From: Rhodocytophaga rosea
Lineage (GTDB): Bacteria; Bacteroidota; Bacteroidia; Cytophagales; 172606-1
Length of the DNA stretch: 64,000 nucleotides
NCBI RefSeq assembly: GCF_010119975.1
Contig: NZ_CP048222.1
Span: 6,672,501-6,736,500, forward strand
Reading direction: 5' to 3'
The translations under genes and the position numbers were made by a program. A model generated the notes under the pieces. The model saw only the letters and a program-made list of their open reading frames with translations, was not told the origin of the DNA and searched no databases. Below are positions 9,478 through 18,779 of this stretch, piece after piece; the first letter of the stretch is position 1, and the number at the start of each line of letters is the position of its first letter.

Positions 9478-10596
9478 ATGAATCTGGAAGAAATTGCTGC
9501 TAATTTTCGTGCACAATGGGGTCAGGTGGGTACAATTGCCTTGCTGATTATTGCCATCATTGTTGCCCTGATTGCCCATAAAGTCTTATTTAAGTTCCTT
9601 GAGAACTGGAGCCGCCGCTCAGAGATGTACTTTGGTCACCTGTTGAATGAATATCTGTATCAGCCGACCAGGTATATATTAATTCTGTTGGCGATCGTAA
9701 TTATTTCGCCCGCTTTAGGTATAGAGTTGGATCATGTGATCGGGCATATTCTTACCGTATTGCTGATTGCAGCCGTAGCTAATTTGTGTATCCGGATCAT
9801 AGGAATGATCCGGGAAATACTGGTGAAGAATTATGATGTAAAGGCAGAAAATAACCTTCATGCCAGGAAAATGTTTACGCAATTCCGCATTATCGAACGC
9901 CTCGCAGTTTTCCTGATCGTGATTTTTGCCATTGCTATCGCGCTGATGACCTTTGAAAAGATCCGGGAAGTGGGCGTAAGTCTGCTGGCTTCGGCTGGTA
10001 TTGTAGGTATTATTGTGGGTTTTGCTGCCCAGAAAAGTCTGGGTACTATCCTGGCTGGTATCCAGATTGCTATTGCACAGCCCATCCGTATTGATGATGT
10101 AGTGGTAATAGAGGGAGAATGGGGCCGGGTAGAAGAAATTATGCTTACCTATGTAGTACTGAAACTGTGGGATGAACGCCGCCTGATTGTGCCTATCAAC
10201 TATTTTCTGGAAAAACCCTTTCAAAACTGGACAAGAACGTCCACTGAACTGATTGGAACGGTGTTTCTATTTACAGATTACTCAACGCCGGTAGAGAAGC
10301 TAAGGGAGGAATTCAACCGGATTTTGAATGAAACGCCATTGTGGGATAAACGTACCGCTGCCTTACAGGTAACCAATGCTACCGAGAAAACGATAGAGAT
10401 CCGGATGATAGCCAGCGCAAGCAATTCGGGAAACTCTTTTGATTTACGCTGTCTGATACGTGAAAAGATGATTCAATTTCTAAAAAAAAACTATCCCAAT
10501 AGTCTGCCACATACCAGAATGGAACTGAATCCGGTAGCTGAAAATAAGACTGCTGAGTCCATTTCAGACCTTTCTATACAGCAAGCCAGAGGATAA
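9478..10596 (+). CDS. MscS family mechanosensitive channel
   Basis: A 372-residue channel that opens under membrane tension to release solutes. It has four or five N-terminal hydrophobic helices (about residues 15-38, 60-80, 82-105, 138-158). The pore-lining TM3 region covers about residues 165-195 (SLLASAGIVGIIVGFAAQKS, then LGTILAGIQIAIAQPIRIDD), and a cytoplasmic beta/alpha vestibule follows (VVVIEGEWGRVEEI, then LIVPINYFLEKPFQNWTR). These are strong family signatures. The N-terminus is short compared with MscK-type proteins. It follows the DUF2256 gene by 12 bp and is followed by a 218-bp gap with no clear terminator. The trehalose synthesis gene downstream also relates to osmotic stress, but no shared regulation is visible. 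Confidence 0.95.
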   Translation: MNLEEIAANFRAQWGQVGTIALLIIAIIVALIAHKVLFKFLENWSRRSEMYFGHLLNEYLYQPTRYILILLAIVIISPALGIELDHVIGHILTVLLIAAVANLCIRIIGMIREILVKNYDVKAENNLHARKMFTQFRIIERLAVFLIVIFAIAIALMTFEKIREVGVSLLASAGIVGIIVGFAAQKSLGTILAGIQIAIAQPIRIDDVVVIEGEWGRVEEIMLTYVVLKLWDERRLIVPINYFLEKPFQNWTRTSTELIGTVFLFTDYSTPVEKLREEFNRILNETPLWDKRTAALQVTNATEKTIEIRMIASASNSGNSFDLRCLIREKMIQFLKKNYPNSLPHTRMELNPVAENKTAESISDLSIQQARG

Positions 10597-10814
10597 ACAG
10601 ACTATGGCCGATAAGGATTAGTTCCAAGATATAGGTCAGTGTAAATGAGTTGATTTATTATCTTCCCATCACCCCTGGCCAACGACTATTGATTGTTGAA
10701 AATGAAATAGGCAGACTATAAAAAAACAACTATTTTATATGTTTTTTCTTTGTTTTCTTTAAAAGAATGTATATTGTACTATAAATTTTTGAATCTTCAC
10801 CAAACGACACACCT

Positions 10815-13040
10815 ATGCCCCGCCTGATAACCATATCTAACAGATTGCCTATATCGGTAAAACTTGTAGATGATAATTTTGTGTATACCACGAGTGTAGG
10901 CGGCTTAGCTACCGGCTTAAGCTCTACTGATACTGTTAAAGAAAATTACTGGGTAGGCTGGCCCGGCAGTACCATAGAAGCACCTAAAGATCAGGCTGAA
11001 CTTAAGCAGAAACTCAATGCGGACAATATGCAGCCCGTATTTCTGACCGATCATGAGTATGATAACTTCTATGAAGGATTCAGCAATAAAACCATCTGGC
11101 CGCTTTTTCACTATTTTACCCAGTATACCACCTACAAAAAGTCGTATTGGGAATATTACCGGAAAGTAAACCAGCTTTTCTGTGATGAAATTAAAAAGAT
11201 CGCCCAGCCAGATGATGTGTTCTGGGTACACGATTACCAGTTGATGTTGTTGCCAGGTATGCTGCGTGAAATCTTTCCGGATGCAACCATTGGTTTCTTC
11301 CTGCATATTCCTTTTCCTTCCTACGAGATATTCCGGACACTTCCCTGGCGGAAAGAAGTGTTACAAGGCATTCTGGGTTCTGACCTGGTAGGTTTTCATA
11401 CCTTCGATTATATGCGCCATTTCCTGAGTGCAGCCACCCGTATTCTGGACCTGAACCACCATTTAGGCAGAATTAATATGGCAAACCGGGTAGTAGAAGT
11501 AGATTCTTTCCCGATGGGTATTGATTATGATAAATTTGCCAATGCCGTATATGAGAAAGAAACCATTAAAGAGATTATTGAGCTACGGCAGCAATTGGGG
11601 AAAGATAAAATAATATTATCGGTAGACCGCCTGGATTACTCAAAAGGTATTCTGGAGCGTATTATTGCTTTTGAACGTTTTCTGGGCAAATATCCCGAAT
11701 ACCAGGGACAAGTTACATTGCTGGTGATTCTGGTGCCTTCCCGTGCGGGGGTAGATCAGTATCAGAACCTGAAAGAGCAGATCGACGAAGCTGTAGGACG
11801 GATTAACGGAAAATATAATACCCTGCGCTGGTCACCTATTCACTATTTCTACCGGGCTTTACCTTTCCATACCTTAGCCGCTATTTACTACATGTCGGAT
11901 GTGGCACTGATTACGCCGCTTCGGGATGGGATGAACCTGATTGCCAAGGAATACATTGCTTCTAAAACCGACCAGACCGGCGTATTGATTCTAAGCGAAA
12001 TGGCTGGTGCTGCCAAAGAATTGACTGAGGCTATTCATGTAAATCCCAGCGACTGGCACGACATTGTACGGGCTATTCATACGGCACTTACTATGCCGCA
12101 ACAGGAACAGATCAAGCGCAATGCAGCCATGCAGCAAACCCTGAAACGTTATAATGTGAAACGCTGGTCGCAGGTATTTATGGACAGGCTCCGGGAAGTA
12201 AGGCTGGCAACTGAAAAAATAAAGCAAAAGCAGTTTAACGATGAAATTCTGGCCCGCTTGACAAAATCGTATAACGAATCTGATAAACGCCTTTTCTTGC
12301 TTGATTATGATGGTACACTAGTTGATTTCCAGGATGATCCTCAAAAAGTTTCTCCGGATGAATACCTTTATAACTTGCTCAAAAAACTCAGCGACCATCC
12401 AGAGAATTCAGTGGTAGTGATCAGCGGCCGTGATAAAAATTCGCTTGAGCGCTGGCTGGGAAAACTCAATATTGGCATTATTGCTGAGCATGGCGTATGG
12501 TCTAAAGAGCCTAGTGGCGAATGGACGAGGGCAGATATGATCGATCAGGAATGGAAGCAGGAGCTAAAAGGCGTAATGGAAACATTTGTCGATCGTACAC
12601 CAGGTACGTTCATTGAAGTGAAAGATTATTCCCTCGTATGGCATTACCGCAAGGCAGATCAGGGTCTGGCCGAAATACGGGTGCATGAGTTACTCGAAAC
12701 CTTATCCCAGTATACTTCCCGTATGCGTCTTCAGATTCTGGAGGGAAATAAAGTAATAGAAGTTAAAAATGCTGGTATCAATAAAGGACATGCTGCCGAA
12801 GGATGGGCACAGCGCAATCCGGAAGGCTTTATTCTGGCGATTGGCGACGATTATACAGATGAAGATACCTTTAAAGCCGTAGGTTCATATACCAATGCTT
12901 TTACCATTAAAGTAGGCCATAACCAGACAGCGGCTCATTATAATATTGATTCCAACCGGGATGTGCTACGTATTCTGCACGTGCTGAGCGAACAACAAGG
13001 AATTGCCTCTGATTATAAAAAGGTAGATATGACAGCCTGA
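10815..13040 (+). CDS. otsAB: Fused trehalose-6-phosphate synthase / phosphatase
   Basis: A bifunctional cytoplasmic enzyme of 741 residues making trehalose. Residues about 1-465 form the GT20 glycosyltransferase (OtsA), which joins UDP-glucose to glucose-6-phosphate. It shows an N-terminal SNRLP motif, the [16 protein letters not shown] block, the [11 protein letters not shown] block, and [10 protein letters not shown]-like [17 protein letters not shown]. Residues about 490-730 form the HAD-type phosphatase (OtsB), with the nucleophile motif [11 protein letters not shown] near residue 495 and [10 protein letters not shown] near 676. The fusion is common in Bacteroidota. A terminator follows directly. 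Both active-site sets look intact. Confidence 0.96.
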   Translation: MPRLITISNRLPISVKLVDDNFVYTTSVGGLATGLSSTDTVKENYWVGWPGSTIEAPKDQAELKQKLNADNMQPVFLTDHEYDNFYEGFSNKTIWPLFHYFTQYTTYKKSYWEYYRKVNQLFCDEIKKIAQPDDVFWVHDYQLMLLPGMLREIFPDATIGFFLHIPFPSYEIFRTLPWRKEVLQGILGSDLVGFHTFDYMRHFLSAATRILDLNHHLGRINMANRVVEVDSFPMGIDYDKFANAVYEKETIKEIIELRQQLGKDKIILSVDRLDYSKGILERIIAFERFLGKYPEYQGQVTLLVILVPSRAGVDQYQNLKEQIDEAVGRINGKYNTLRWSPIHYFYRALPFHTLAAIYYMSDVALITPLRDGMNLIAKEYIASKTDQTGVLILSEMAGAAKELTEAIHVNPSDWHDIVRAIHTALTMPQQEQIKRNAAMQQTLKRYNVKRWSQVFMDRLREVRLATEKIKQKQFNDEILARLTKSYNESDKRLFLLDYDGTLVDFQDDPQKVSPDEYLYNLLKKLSDHPENSVVVISGRDKNSLERWLGKLNIGIIAEHGVWSKEPSGEWTRADMIDQEWKQELKGVMETFVDRTPGTFIEVKDYSLVWHYRKADQGLAEIRVHELLETLSQYTSRMRLQILEGNKVIEVKNAGINKGHAAEGWAQRNPEGFILAIGDDYTDEDTFKAVGSYTNAFTIKVGHNQTAAHYNIDSNRDVLRILHVLSEQQGIASDYKKVDMTA

Positions 13041-13065
13041 TAACCGGTCATTCGGTAATAAAAAT

Positions 13066-13100
13066 AGAGAAAAGACAGCTGCTTTGGCTGTCTTTTCTCT
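13066..13100 (+). terminator. Intrinsic terminator after otsAB
   Basis: A 14-bp perfect stem (AGAGAAAAGACAGC with its complement) around a 7-nt loop. The T-rich right arm gives the U-tail. It lies 26 nt after the otsAB stop. Confidence 0.88.
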
Positions 13101-13122
13101 TAACAAGCCTGTAAAGAATTCT

Positions 13123-13130
13123 TATCTTTG
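13123..13130 (+). promoter_or_regulatory. Candidate -7 element for the macro-domain gene
   Basis: TATCTTTG is an exact TAnnTTTG match 19 nt upstream of the ATG at 13150 and just after the preceding terminator. No good -33 TTG is seen. It would give a very short 5' leader. Confidence 0.5.
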
Positions 13131-13149
13131 ACGCTTAAATTTTAATTCA

Positions 13150-13695
13150 ATGCCTAATACTGAGAAAATGCAGCAACAAGTAATACAACTCATTCAGGGA
13201 GACATAACCAAGGTAGAAACAGATGCCATTGTAAATGCTGCTAATTCATCTCTCTTGGGAGGAGGAGGGGTAGACGGTGCCATTCACCGGGCAGGAGGGA
13301 GGCAGATTTTGGAAGAATGTATGCAAATACGGGCCAGGCAGGGCGGGTGTGCAACCGGAGAAGCCGTAATTACTACAGCAGGGAAACTACCAGCCAGATT
13401 TGTGATTCATACGGTGGGGCCAGTGTGGCAGGGAGGCAACCGCAACGAACCTCAGTTATTGGCCAATGCCTACCGGAACAGTCTGCAACTGGCTCTGGAA
13501 AATGATTGCCGCACCATTGCCTTTCCAAATATCAGTACAGGTATTTATGGCTATCCGAAAGAATTAGCGGCTGATGTTGCCATTGCCACTGTAAATCAAT
13601 ATCTTAAAGATCACCCCGGTAGTTTTGATACTATTCTTTTTGTCTGCTTCGATGATGAGAATTTTACTATTTACCAGAAAGCCATTACCGGTTAA
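13150..13695 (+). CDS. Macro-domain O-acetyl-ADP-ribose deacetylase
   Basis: A 181-residue single macro domain. It carries the family signature [20 protein letters not shown] with the catalytic/ligand Asn-Ala-Asn and Asp, then [30 protein letters not shown] and the phosphate-binding loop [12 protein letters not shown]. This is the MacroD/YmdB-like class, which hydrolyses O-acetyl-ADP-ribose and can remove ADP-ribose from proteins or nucleic acids. A start 27 nt later (MQQQV) is possible. It is flanked by the otsAB terminator and a 176-bp gap before hemN, so it is probably monocistronic. An ADP-ribosylglycohydrolase gene elsewhere in the window shares the ADP-ribose theme. Confidence 0.94.
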   Translation: MPNTEKMQQQVIQLIQGDITKVETDAIVNAANSSLLGGGGVDGAIHRAGGRQILEECMQIRARQGGCATGEAVITTAGKLPARFVIHTVGPVWQGGNRNEPQLLANAYRNSLQLALENDCRTIAFPNISTGIYGYPKELAADVAIATVNQYLKDHPGSFDTILFVCFDDENFTIYQKAITG

Positions 13696-13871
13696 GCGCT
13701 AATTTTCCGGATACTACCTTTAACTGATAAAAATCATCAGGTGAGCTTGTTTTTGTCATCCTCCGGCAGAAAATCGAAGTCTATATTTACGGTAATCAAA
13801 TGATGTCTATTCATCCCATGAGGGAAACATAGATATACTTTTCATTTGGTTTAAGTAATAGTAAACCCAGT

Positions 13872-15242
13872 ATGAAACTCACCAAAGAAGAACTGATTCT
13901 ACAATACAATGTACCAGCGCCTAGATATACCAGTTATCCTACGGTACCCTGCTGGGAGCCACAAACACCAGAACAATTTCAATGGATGCAGGTAGTGGAG
14001 CGTACCTTCCAGGAAACCAATGCAGAAAAGGGAATCAGTTTGTACATTCACCTGCCTTTCTGCGAAAGCTTATGTACCTATTGCGGCTGTAATACACGCA
14101 TTACCAGAAATCACGGTGTTGAACTAGGGTATTTGGAGGCTGTACTTAAAGAATGGGCCATCTATCTGCAAAGTTTTGGTGAAATACCTATCATACGGGA
14201 ATTGCATCTGGGAGGTGGTACTCCTACTTTCTTCAGTCCTGAAAATCTCAGTCTATTGATAGAGGGGATTTTCAGAAATGCCAGTATTCATCCCGAACAT
14301 GAATTTAGTTTTGAAGGGCATCCCAATAATACGACTACCTCTCATTTGCAGGTATTATACGACCTGGGCTTCCGAAGGGTGAGTTTTGGCATACAGGATT
14401 TTGATAAGAAAGTACAGAGAACTATTAACCGCATTCAGCCTTTCGAAAATGTGCAGCGTGTGACAGAGGCTGCCAGAAAAATCGGATATGCTTCCGTAAA
14501 TTTCGATCTTATCTACGGCCTTCCTTTTCAGACATTGGCAAGTATTGAAGATACCATCAATAAAGTGGCCTTATTAATGCCCGACCGGATTGCTTTTTAT
14601 TCCTATGCACATGTACCATGGATTAAACCCGGACAACGGAGCTATACAGAAAAAGATCTTCCAGATGATGTAAAAAAACGGGCTTTATATGAGCTGGGCC
14701 TGGAAAAATTCAAGGCTTTGGGTTATGCCGATATTGGAATGGACCATTTTGCACTTCCTGGTGACGCTCTACATCTGGCTATGTTGAACAAGTCTTTGCA
14801 TCGCAATTTTATGGGCTATACTACCTGCCAGACAGATTTACTTCTGGGACTTGGTACTTCTTCTATCAGCGATGCGAAATATGCCTATTTGCAAAATCAC
14901 AAGAAAGTGGAAGATTTTAAAAATAGCATTTCGGATGGGCATCTGGCAATACACAAAGGACATTTTCTTTCAGAAGAAGACCTGCTTATTAAAGAATGTA
15001 TTCTGAGTATTATTTGTAGGGGTGAGGTTTTATGGACACCTCAGTTAAAAGAAGTATTACCTTTTGAATCACACTATCAACTATTACAGATGGAGCAGGA
15101 GGGCTTAATAATAGTATCTGCAAAAAGTTTGCAGGTTACTGAGTTGGGTAAAGCGTTTGTGCGGAATATATGTATGGTTTTCGACCGCAGACATCAGGAG
15201 ATGAATTATCATAAAGAGCAGGTTTTCAGCAAAGCCATTTGA
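13872..15242 (+). CDS. hemN: Oxygen-independent coproporphyrinogen III oxidase
   Basis: A radical-SAM enzyme of 456 residues that converts coproporphyrinogen III to protoporphyrinogen IX without oxygen in heme synthesis. It shows the N-terminal PAPRYTSYPTVPCW motif of true HemN, the cluster motif CESLCTYCGC (CxxxCxxCxC, about residues 63-72), the GGGTPTFFS SAM-binding motif and a C-terminal HemN domain. The presence of the N-terminal motif and the fourth Cys argues for HemN rather than the HemW chaperone. It stands alone. A 22-bp palindrome lies about 210 bp downstream and does not obviously belong to it. Confidence 0.95.
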   Translation: MKLTKEELILQYNVPAPRYTSYPTVPCWEPQTPEQFQWMQVVERTFQETNAEKGISLYIHLPFCESLCTYCGCNTRITRNHGVELGYLEAVLKEWAIYLQSFGEIPIIRELHLGGGTPTFFSPENLSLLIEGIFRNASIHPEHEFSFEGHPNNTTTSHLQVLYDLGFRRVSFGIQDFDKKVQRTINRIQPFENVQRVTEAARKIGYASVNFDLIYGLPFQTLASIEDTINKVALLMPDRIAFYSYAHVPWIKPGQRSYTEKDLPDDVKKRALYELGLEKFKALGYADIGMDHFALPGDALHLAMLNKSLHRNFMGYTTCQTDLLLGLGTSSISDAKYAYLQNHKKVEDFKNSISDGHLAIHKGHFLSEEDLLIKECILSIICRGEVLWTPQLKEVLPFESHYQLLQMEQEGLIIVSAKSLQVTELGKAFVRNICMVFDRRHQEMNYHKEQVFSKAI

Positions 15243-15450
15243 TGTTTTCTTTTTCAAAAAAAGAAAATAGTATCGAGAAAAAATAGTCTAAAGAGGCGTT
15301 AATTGAATTCAGGATTTTTGATGTGGAAAAGAAGTAAAAGTTAATATTTCTACCTTTCCTTACTAATCACTGATGTAATTATCAAAAAAGTAACACTTTC
15401 TCACCTCATTAAAAACCAAGTAGAATTCCTTATAAAAATTTACAAAAGAA

Positions 15451-15473
15451 AAAGGTAACCAGGGTTACCTTTG
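15451..15473 (+). promoter_or_regulatory. Perfect palindrome overlapping a -7-like box
   Basis: AAAGGTAACC, a 2-nt spacer, then GGTTACCTTT: a perfect 10-bp inverted repeat. Its right half overlaps TACCTTTG, an exact TAnnTTTG box. The geometry is that of a repressor operator over a core promoter. Only a tiny ORF (8 codons, 15501-15527) follows, so the controlled transcript is unclear. Confidence 0.45.
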
Positions 15474-15681
15474 TATAATAAGTACAAAAATTAGCATAAA
15501 ATGAAAAACAGGCCTTTTTTGAGATAGAATAAGCATTCCGGCAAATCCCCTGTATTCAATTAAGAGTAATAATCGGGGTCATAACAGAGGTGAAATACAT
15601 GAATTATTTGCAATTTTTCCGATTAACTAATACATGTATGGTAAGCGCAGAAAAGTGAATTTCTATTCTAAAAGATTAAAT

Positions 15682-15847
15682 TAGTTTTGTAATGTAAACG
15701 ACAGAGAAACAGCAGGAAGGAAAGGAGAAAAGACCATTCGTTTGCAATATCAAATAGGTACAAGATCATAGTCATATAAGTTTAGGTTTTAGGTGGTTTG
15801 TTTTAACGAAGTCCTCCGGTGGTTTCTGCCGGCGGACTTTTATTTTT
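15682..15847 (+). ncRNA. Candidate small RNA (promoter to terminator)
   Basis: TAGTTTTG (15682-15689), an exact -7 match, is followed about 120 nt later by a strong intrinsic terminator. The terminator stem is AAGTCCtCCGG against CCGGcGGACTT (15809-15839), with a T-run to 15847. No ORF of useful length lies between, and the nearest downstream gene has its own -7 box after the terminator. The expected RNA is about 150 nt. I do not recognise it as 6S, SRP, tmRNA or RNase P RNA. The terminator is well supported; the RNA is inferred. Confidence 0.45.
15809..15847 (+). terminator. Strong intrinsic terminator in the hemN-cupin gap
   Basis: A GC-rich 11-bp stem with one mismatch, a 9-nt loop and a T-rich tail. 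It lies 567 bp after the hemN stop, so it probably ends a separate short transcript rather than hemN. Confidence 0.8.
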
Positions 15848-15867
15848 AAGCCTTCAAAAGTAAAACG

Positions 15868-15875
15868 TATATTTG
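15868..15875 (+). promoter_or_regulatory. Candidate -7 element for the cupin gene
   Basis: TATATTTG, an exact TAnnTTTG match, lies just after the terminator and about 100 nt before the ATG at 15976. There is no clear -33 element. Confidence 0.4.
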
Positions 15876-15975
15876 CATCTGTTTTAGTAGTTGCTGATAT
15901 GAAATAATGTGTGGATAGACTGCTGAGCGCATGTGGCAAAGAATCTTTTACCTCCTAAAAATTAAAGATAATTGT

Positions 15976-16464
15976 ATGATCCGGATAGACACATCTTTAC
16001 TCGACCAGGTATCTGTTAAAGCCAAAGATTCAGCACGTAAACGCATGAATCATAATTTTCACCAGACTGCTGACGATCTGCTCAACCGGATGCTGAATGC
16101 CATGGAACCTGGCACGTATGTATGTCCGCACAAACACGAAAATCCTGATAAACGGGAAGCTTTTATTATTCTCAGGGGTTCGTTTTTGATTGTAGAATTT
16201 GATAATGAAGGTACAATTACAGACTATACATTATTAAGCCGTAGCCATGGAGTGTTTGGACTGGAAATTTCTCCCCGGGTATATCATACATTGATTTGCC
16301 TGGAACCTGGTTCGGTATTATATGAGTTGAAAGATGGCCCCTATATTCCGGCAAGTGATAAACATTTCGCACCTTGGGCTCCGGCAGAAGGCTCCCCAGA
16401 AGCGGCTGCTTATAATCAAAGTATTCTGGAGAAATTACAACCTTCTTTTGCGGGAAGAGAGTAA
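15976..16464 (+). CDS. WbuC-like cupin-fold metalloprotein
   Basis: A 162-residue cytoplasmic cupin. The N-terminal ARKRMNHNFHQTADDLLNRMLNA segment, followed by YVCPHKHENPDKREAFIILRG (two His and a Glu as likely metal ligands) and HTLICLEPGSVLYELKDGPY, is characteristic of the WbuC family. WbuC members occur in some O-antigen clusters but their reaction is unknown; here there is no polysaccharide cluster. The frame is open from an ATG at 15931, but the conserved region and spacing fit the later ATG (MIRIDTS). It lies alone between a terminator/promoter and a 281-bp gap. Confidence 0.85.
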   Translation: MIRIDTSLLDQVSVKAKDSARKRMNHNFHQTADDLLNRMLNAMEPGTYVCPHKHENPDKREAFIILRGSFLIVEFDNEGTITDYTLLSRSHGVFGLEISPRVYHTLICLEPGSVLYELKDGPYIPASDKHFAPWAPAEGSPEAAAYNQSILEKLQPSFAGRE

Positions 16465-16745
16465 TCAATCGTATGATCCACAGTTAACTGAGATACATTG
16501 CATCGGTTGAAAAAATGCCGTTTATAGATTTTACGATTAATTTTAAGTCTATCGTGTATTAATTTTAGCTATTTCCTTGCAATAATGAATGAAATTTCTT
16601 CATTTATAAATACAATAAAAATTAAAGTTTTGAGTTAAAATAACAAATTATCTTAGTAGAAACCATTTATACTGAAGTACTTATTTTTAGCACAAATATT
16701 CAATATCTAACGTTTAACCTTATTTGAATCATTCAGTTTCCCTGA

Positions 16746-17474
16746 ATGAAAACCTTATTTTTTATGAAATGGCTCGTTTTAACCTTAGTAATTCTTACTT
16801 GTTCTCAGCAGGCGATTCTTGCTCAGAATGTAACTGATTCTCTTTCACAGCAAAAAACTGCTCCAAAACCTAAGGTAGAATATGCTCCTACTGGTGGCAA
16901 TAATAGTCTGGCCAAACAGTTTTTTAGTCTCAGAGATAAATCGAATTCTTACCAGGAGTATAAAGTAATTAAACAAACCAGTTTAAATACGTTCTGGAAA
17001 AATGTGCAGGATACGCTGACACAAGCCAGAAAACAATTGCAGGCCATACAAGGCAATACCAATAGCCAGTTACAGGCTGTACAAGCCAAAATGGATGGGC
17101 AGCAGGCTGAGTTAACCAGACTCAAGTCTAGTGTAGCTGAAAGGGATGAGAAACTCAAAACCATTGCCTACAATACCGACCGCATTAACGTGTTTGGCCT
17201 TAATTTGCTTAAAGACACGTATATTTATCTGAATATAGCTATTATCTCTATACTGGTGCTATTACTGGGAGGAGCCATCTATAAATACAAAGACAGCAAT
17301 AAAGTAGCTGTATCGAAAGTAAATGAGTTTGAAACTGTGAAGTCGGAATTGAACGGATGCAGACAAAAATTGCGTGAAAGGGAAACAGTTATGGGCCGGG
17401 AATTGCAGACAGAGCGCAATAAAATAGAAGAACTTAATCAGACAATTGCTTCCCTTAAAAAGAAAGTCCATTGA
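16746..17474 (+). CDS. Exported coiled-coil protein with one membrane helix
   Basis: A 242-residue protein with a signal peptide (about 1-26, ending ILAQ), a conserved-looking block with SYQEYKVIK (about 70-78), and a heptad-rich coiled coil rich in Q and A (about 95-140). A transmembrane helix covers about 156-178, and a second basic/acidic coiled coil runs to the C-terminus. Similar Bacteroidota proteins are sometimes labelled 'tRNA (guanine-N1)-methyltransferase'; nothing here supports an enzyme, and I treat that label as a misannotation. Its role is unknown, perhaps an envelope scaffold. A strong terminator follows 20 nt downstream. The ATG at 16746 gives a natural signal peptide; an ATG six codons on is possible. 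Confidence 0.75.
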   Translation: MKTLFFMKWLVLTLVILTCSQQAILAQNVTDSLSQQKTAPKPKVEYAPTGGNNSLAKQFFSLRDKSNSYQEYKVIKQTSLNTFWKNVQDTLTQARKQLQAIQGNTNSQLQAVQAKMDGQQAELTRLKSSVAERDEKLKTIAYNTDRINVFGLNLLKDTYIYLNIAIISILVLLLGGAIYKYKDSNKVAVSKVNEFETVKSELNGCRQKLRERETVMGRELQTERNKIEELNQTIASLKKKVH

Positions 17475-17493
17475 TTTTATAGTTATTCGATCT

Positions 17494-17532
17494 AAAATGG
17501 AAAAGCCGGTGAATAGCCGGCTTTTCCATTTT
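17494..17532 (+). terminator. Intrinsic terminator
   Basis: A perfect 16-bp stem (AAAATGGAAAAGCCGG with its complement) and a 7-nt loop, T-rich at the end, 20 nt after the coiled-coil gene. It separates that gene from the his promoter. Confidence 0.9.
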
Positions 17533-17567
17533 AGTACATTTTTATAGTAAAATTTTATCCATCAGGC

Positions 17568-17597
17568 TTGTATATTGCTTAAGCTATTGTAGCTTTG
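17568..17597 (+). promoter_or_regulatory. Promoter of the hisGDC operon
   Basis: TTG (17568-17570), 19 nt, then TAGCTTTG (17590-17597) is a textbook Bacteroidota primary-sigma promoter (TTG-N19-TAnnTTTG). Transcription should begin near 17603-17605, at the leader ORF start and about 295 nt before hisG. This is the best-formed promoter seen in the window. Confidence 0.7.
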
Positions 17598-17604
17598 CAG
17601 CCTC

Positions 17605-17673
17605 ATGAACAGAGTTGCTCGCAATATTTCCTTTTCCCCATTAGGCATTCACAGCCTGCACCATTCCTCGTAA
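17605..17673 (+). promoter_or_regulatory. Candidate histidine leader peptide
   Basis: A 22-codon ORF, MNRVARNIS...GIHSLHHSS, starting 7 nt after the -7 box, so almost leaderless. It has three His codons within five positions (residues 16, 19, 20) just before the stop. A short hairpin (TTCCTC / GGAGGA) covers the last codons and stop. About 226 nt separate it from hisG. Position and His cluster fit a ribosome-mediated attenuator for histidine genes. I could not find a clear U-tailed terminator in the leader, so the mechanism is unproven. Confidence 0.5.
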
Positions 17674-17899
17674 GGAGGAGAAAATAGCTACATCATTCAC
17701 TATCCGTGTGCATACCAATGCATGTATAATTCAGCAGAAGATTTATTCTCTTGCAAATAAGCTATACATTCGCATAAAATTCAGGCTTGCGCACATACAG
17801 AGCTTTTCAAACATTCTCAATCAACAAAAAGTAACTTATTTCGGAGGCAGTAACAGCCAAAGAATGAGGTTATGCTAACATAGAATTCATTGCAAGAAT

Positions 17900-18760
17900 A
17901 TGGAAGATAAAATCCGGATTGCCATTCAAAAATCAGGCAGGCTCAGTGAAGATTCCCTGAAGCTGGTAAAAGAATGCGGCATTCAGTTTAATAATGGGAC
18001 AGGTAAATTAAAATCAGAAGCAGATAATTTTCCGGCTGAGTTTCTGTTTCTCAGAGATGATGATATTCCTGGCTATGTAGCTGACGGCGTAGCAGATATA
18101 GGGATTGTAGGCGAAAATGTAGCCGTAGAAAAAGACAAAAATACAGTGACAGTCCATCGACTGGGTTTTTCCAAGTGCCGCTTATCTCTGGCCATTCCCA
18201 GAGCCGGTGAATACACTGGAATAGAATGGCTGCGTAATACCAATATTGCTACTTCTTACCCAAAAATACTTTCATCTTTTCTGGAAAAACACCAGATACA
18301 GGCACAAATCCATGAGATCAGTGGTTCGGTGGAAATTGCGCCCAGTATTGGTCTGGCCGATGCCGTGTGTGACATTGTAAGTTCTGGCAGCACCCTGATG
18401 AGCAATGGACTGAAAGAAGTAGAAGTGATTTTCAAATCCGAAGCTATACTCATTGCTCATCCGCAATTGAATGCAGCCCGGCAACGCATCCTCGACCAGT
18501 TCCTGTTCAGAATCAAATCGGTACAAGCAGCTAAAAATAATAAATATATTCTGCTGAATGCGCCTAATGAATCTATTCCCAGGATTATAGATATTCTGCC
18601 TGGCATGAAAAGTCCGACGATTGTACCGCTGGCGATGTCTGGGTGGAGTTCTATTCATTCGGTAATCAATGAAAATGAATTCTGGCAGATCATTGAGAAT
18701 CTCCGGGATGCTGGCGCACAAGGAATACTGGTAGTTCCCATAGAAAAAATGATTTTATAA
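17900..18760 (+). CDS. hisG: ATP phosphoribosyltransferase, long form
   Basis: HisG starts histidine synthesis by joining PRPP and ATP. At 286 residues it is the long, self-contained form. Its catalytic part has the RIAIQKSGRLSEDS start, GVADIGIVGENV, and the PRPP loop around SGSVEIAPSIGLADAVCDIVSSG (about residues 137-159). The C-terminal regulatory HisG_C domain (about 210-286) includes YILLNAPNESI and MKSPTIVPLA, and normally senses histidine. No HisZ is needed. It is the first gene of a hisG-hisD-hisC unit, 19 bp before hisD, downstream of a strong promoter and a candidate leader ORF. Confidence 0.97.
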   Translation: MEDKIRIAIQKSGRLSEDSLKLVKECGIQFNNGTGKLKSEADNFPAEFLFLRDDDIPGYVADGVADIGIVGENVAVEKDKNTVTVHRLGFSKCRLSLAIPRAGEYTGIEWLRNTNIATSYPKILSSFLEKHQIQAQIHEISGSVEIAPSIGLADAVCDIVSSGSTLMSNGLKEVEVIFKSEAILIAHPQLNAARQRILDQFLFRIKSVQAAKNNKYILLNAPNESIPRIIDILPGMKSPTIVPLAMSGWSSIHSVINENEFWQIIENLRDAGAQGILVVPIEKMIL

Positions 18761-18779
18761 TCCTACAAACCGAACATAC

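Noticed and set aside
15501-15527. An 8-codon ORF after the palindrome as a leader peptide
   Set aside because: No amino-acid bias, no downstream biosynthetic gene and too short to separate from chance.
16746-17474. A tRNA (guanine-N1)-methyltransferase label for the coiled-coil protein
   Set aside because: No SpoU/TrmD-type motif is present; the protein is exported, coiled-coil and membrane-anchored.
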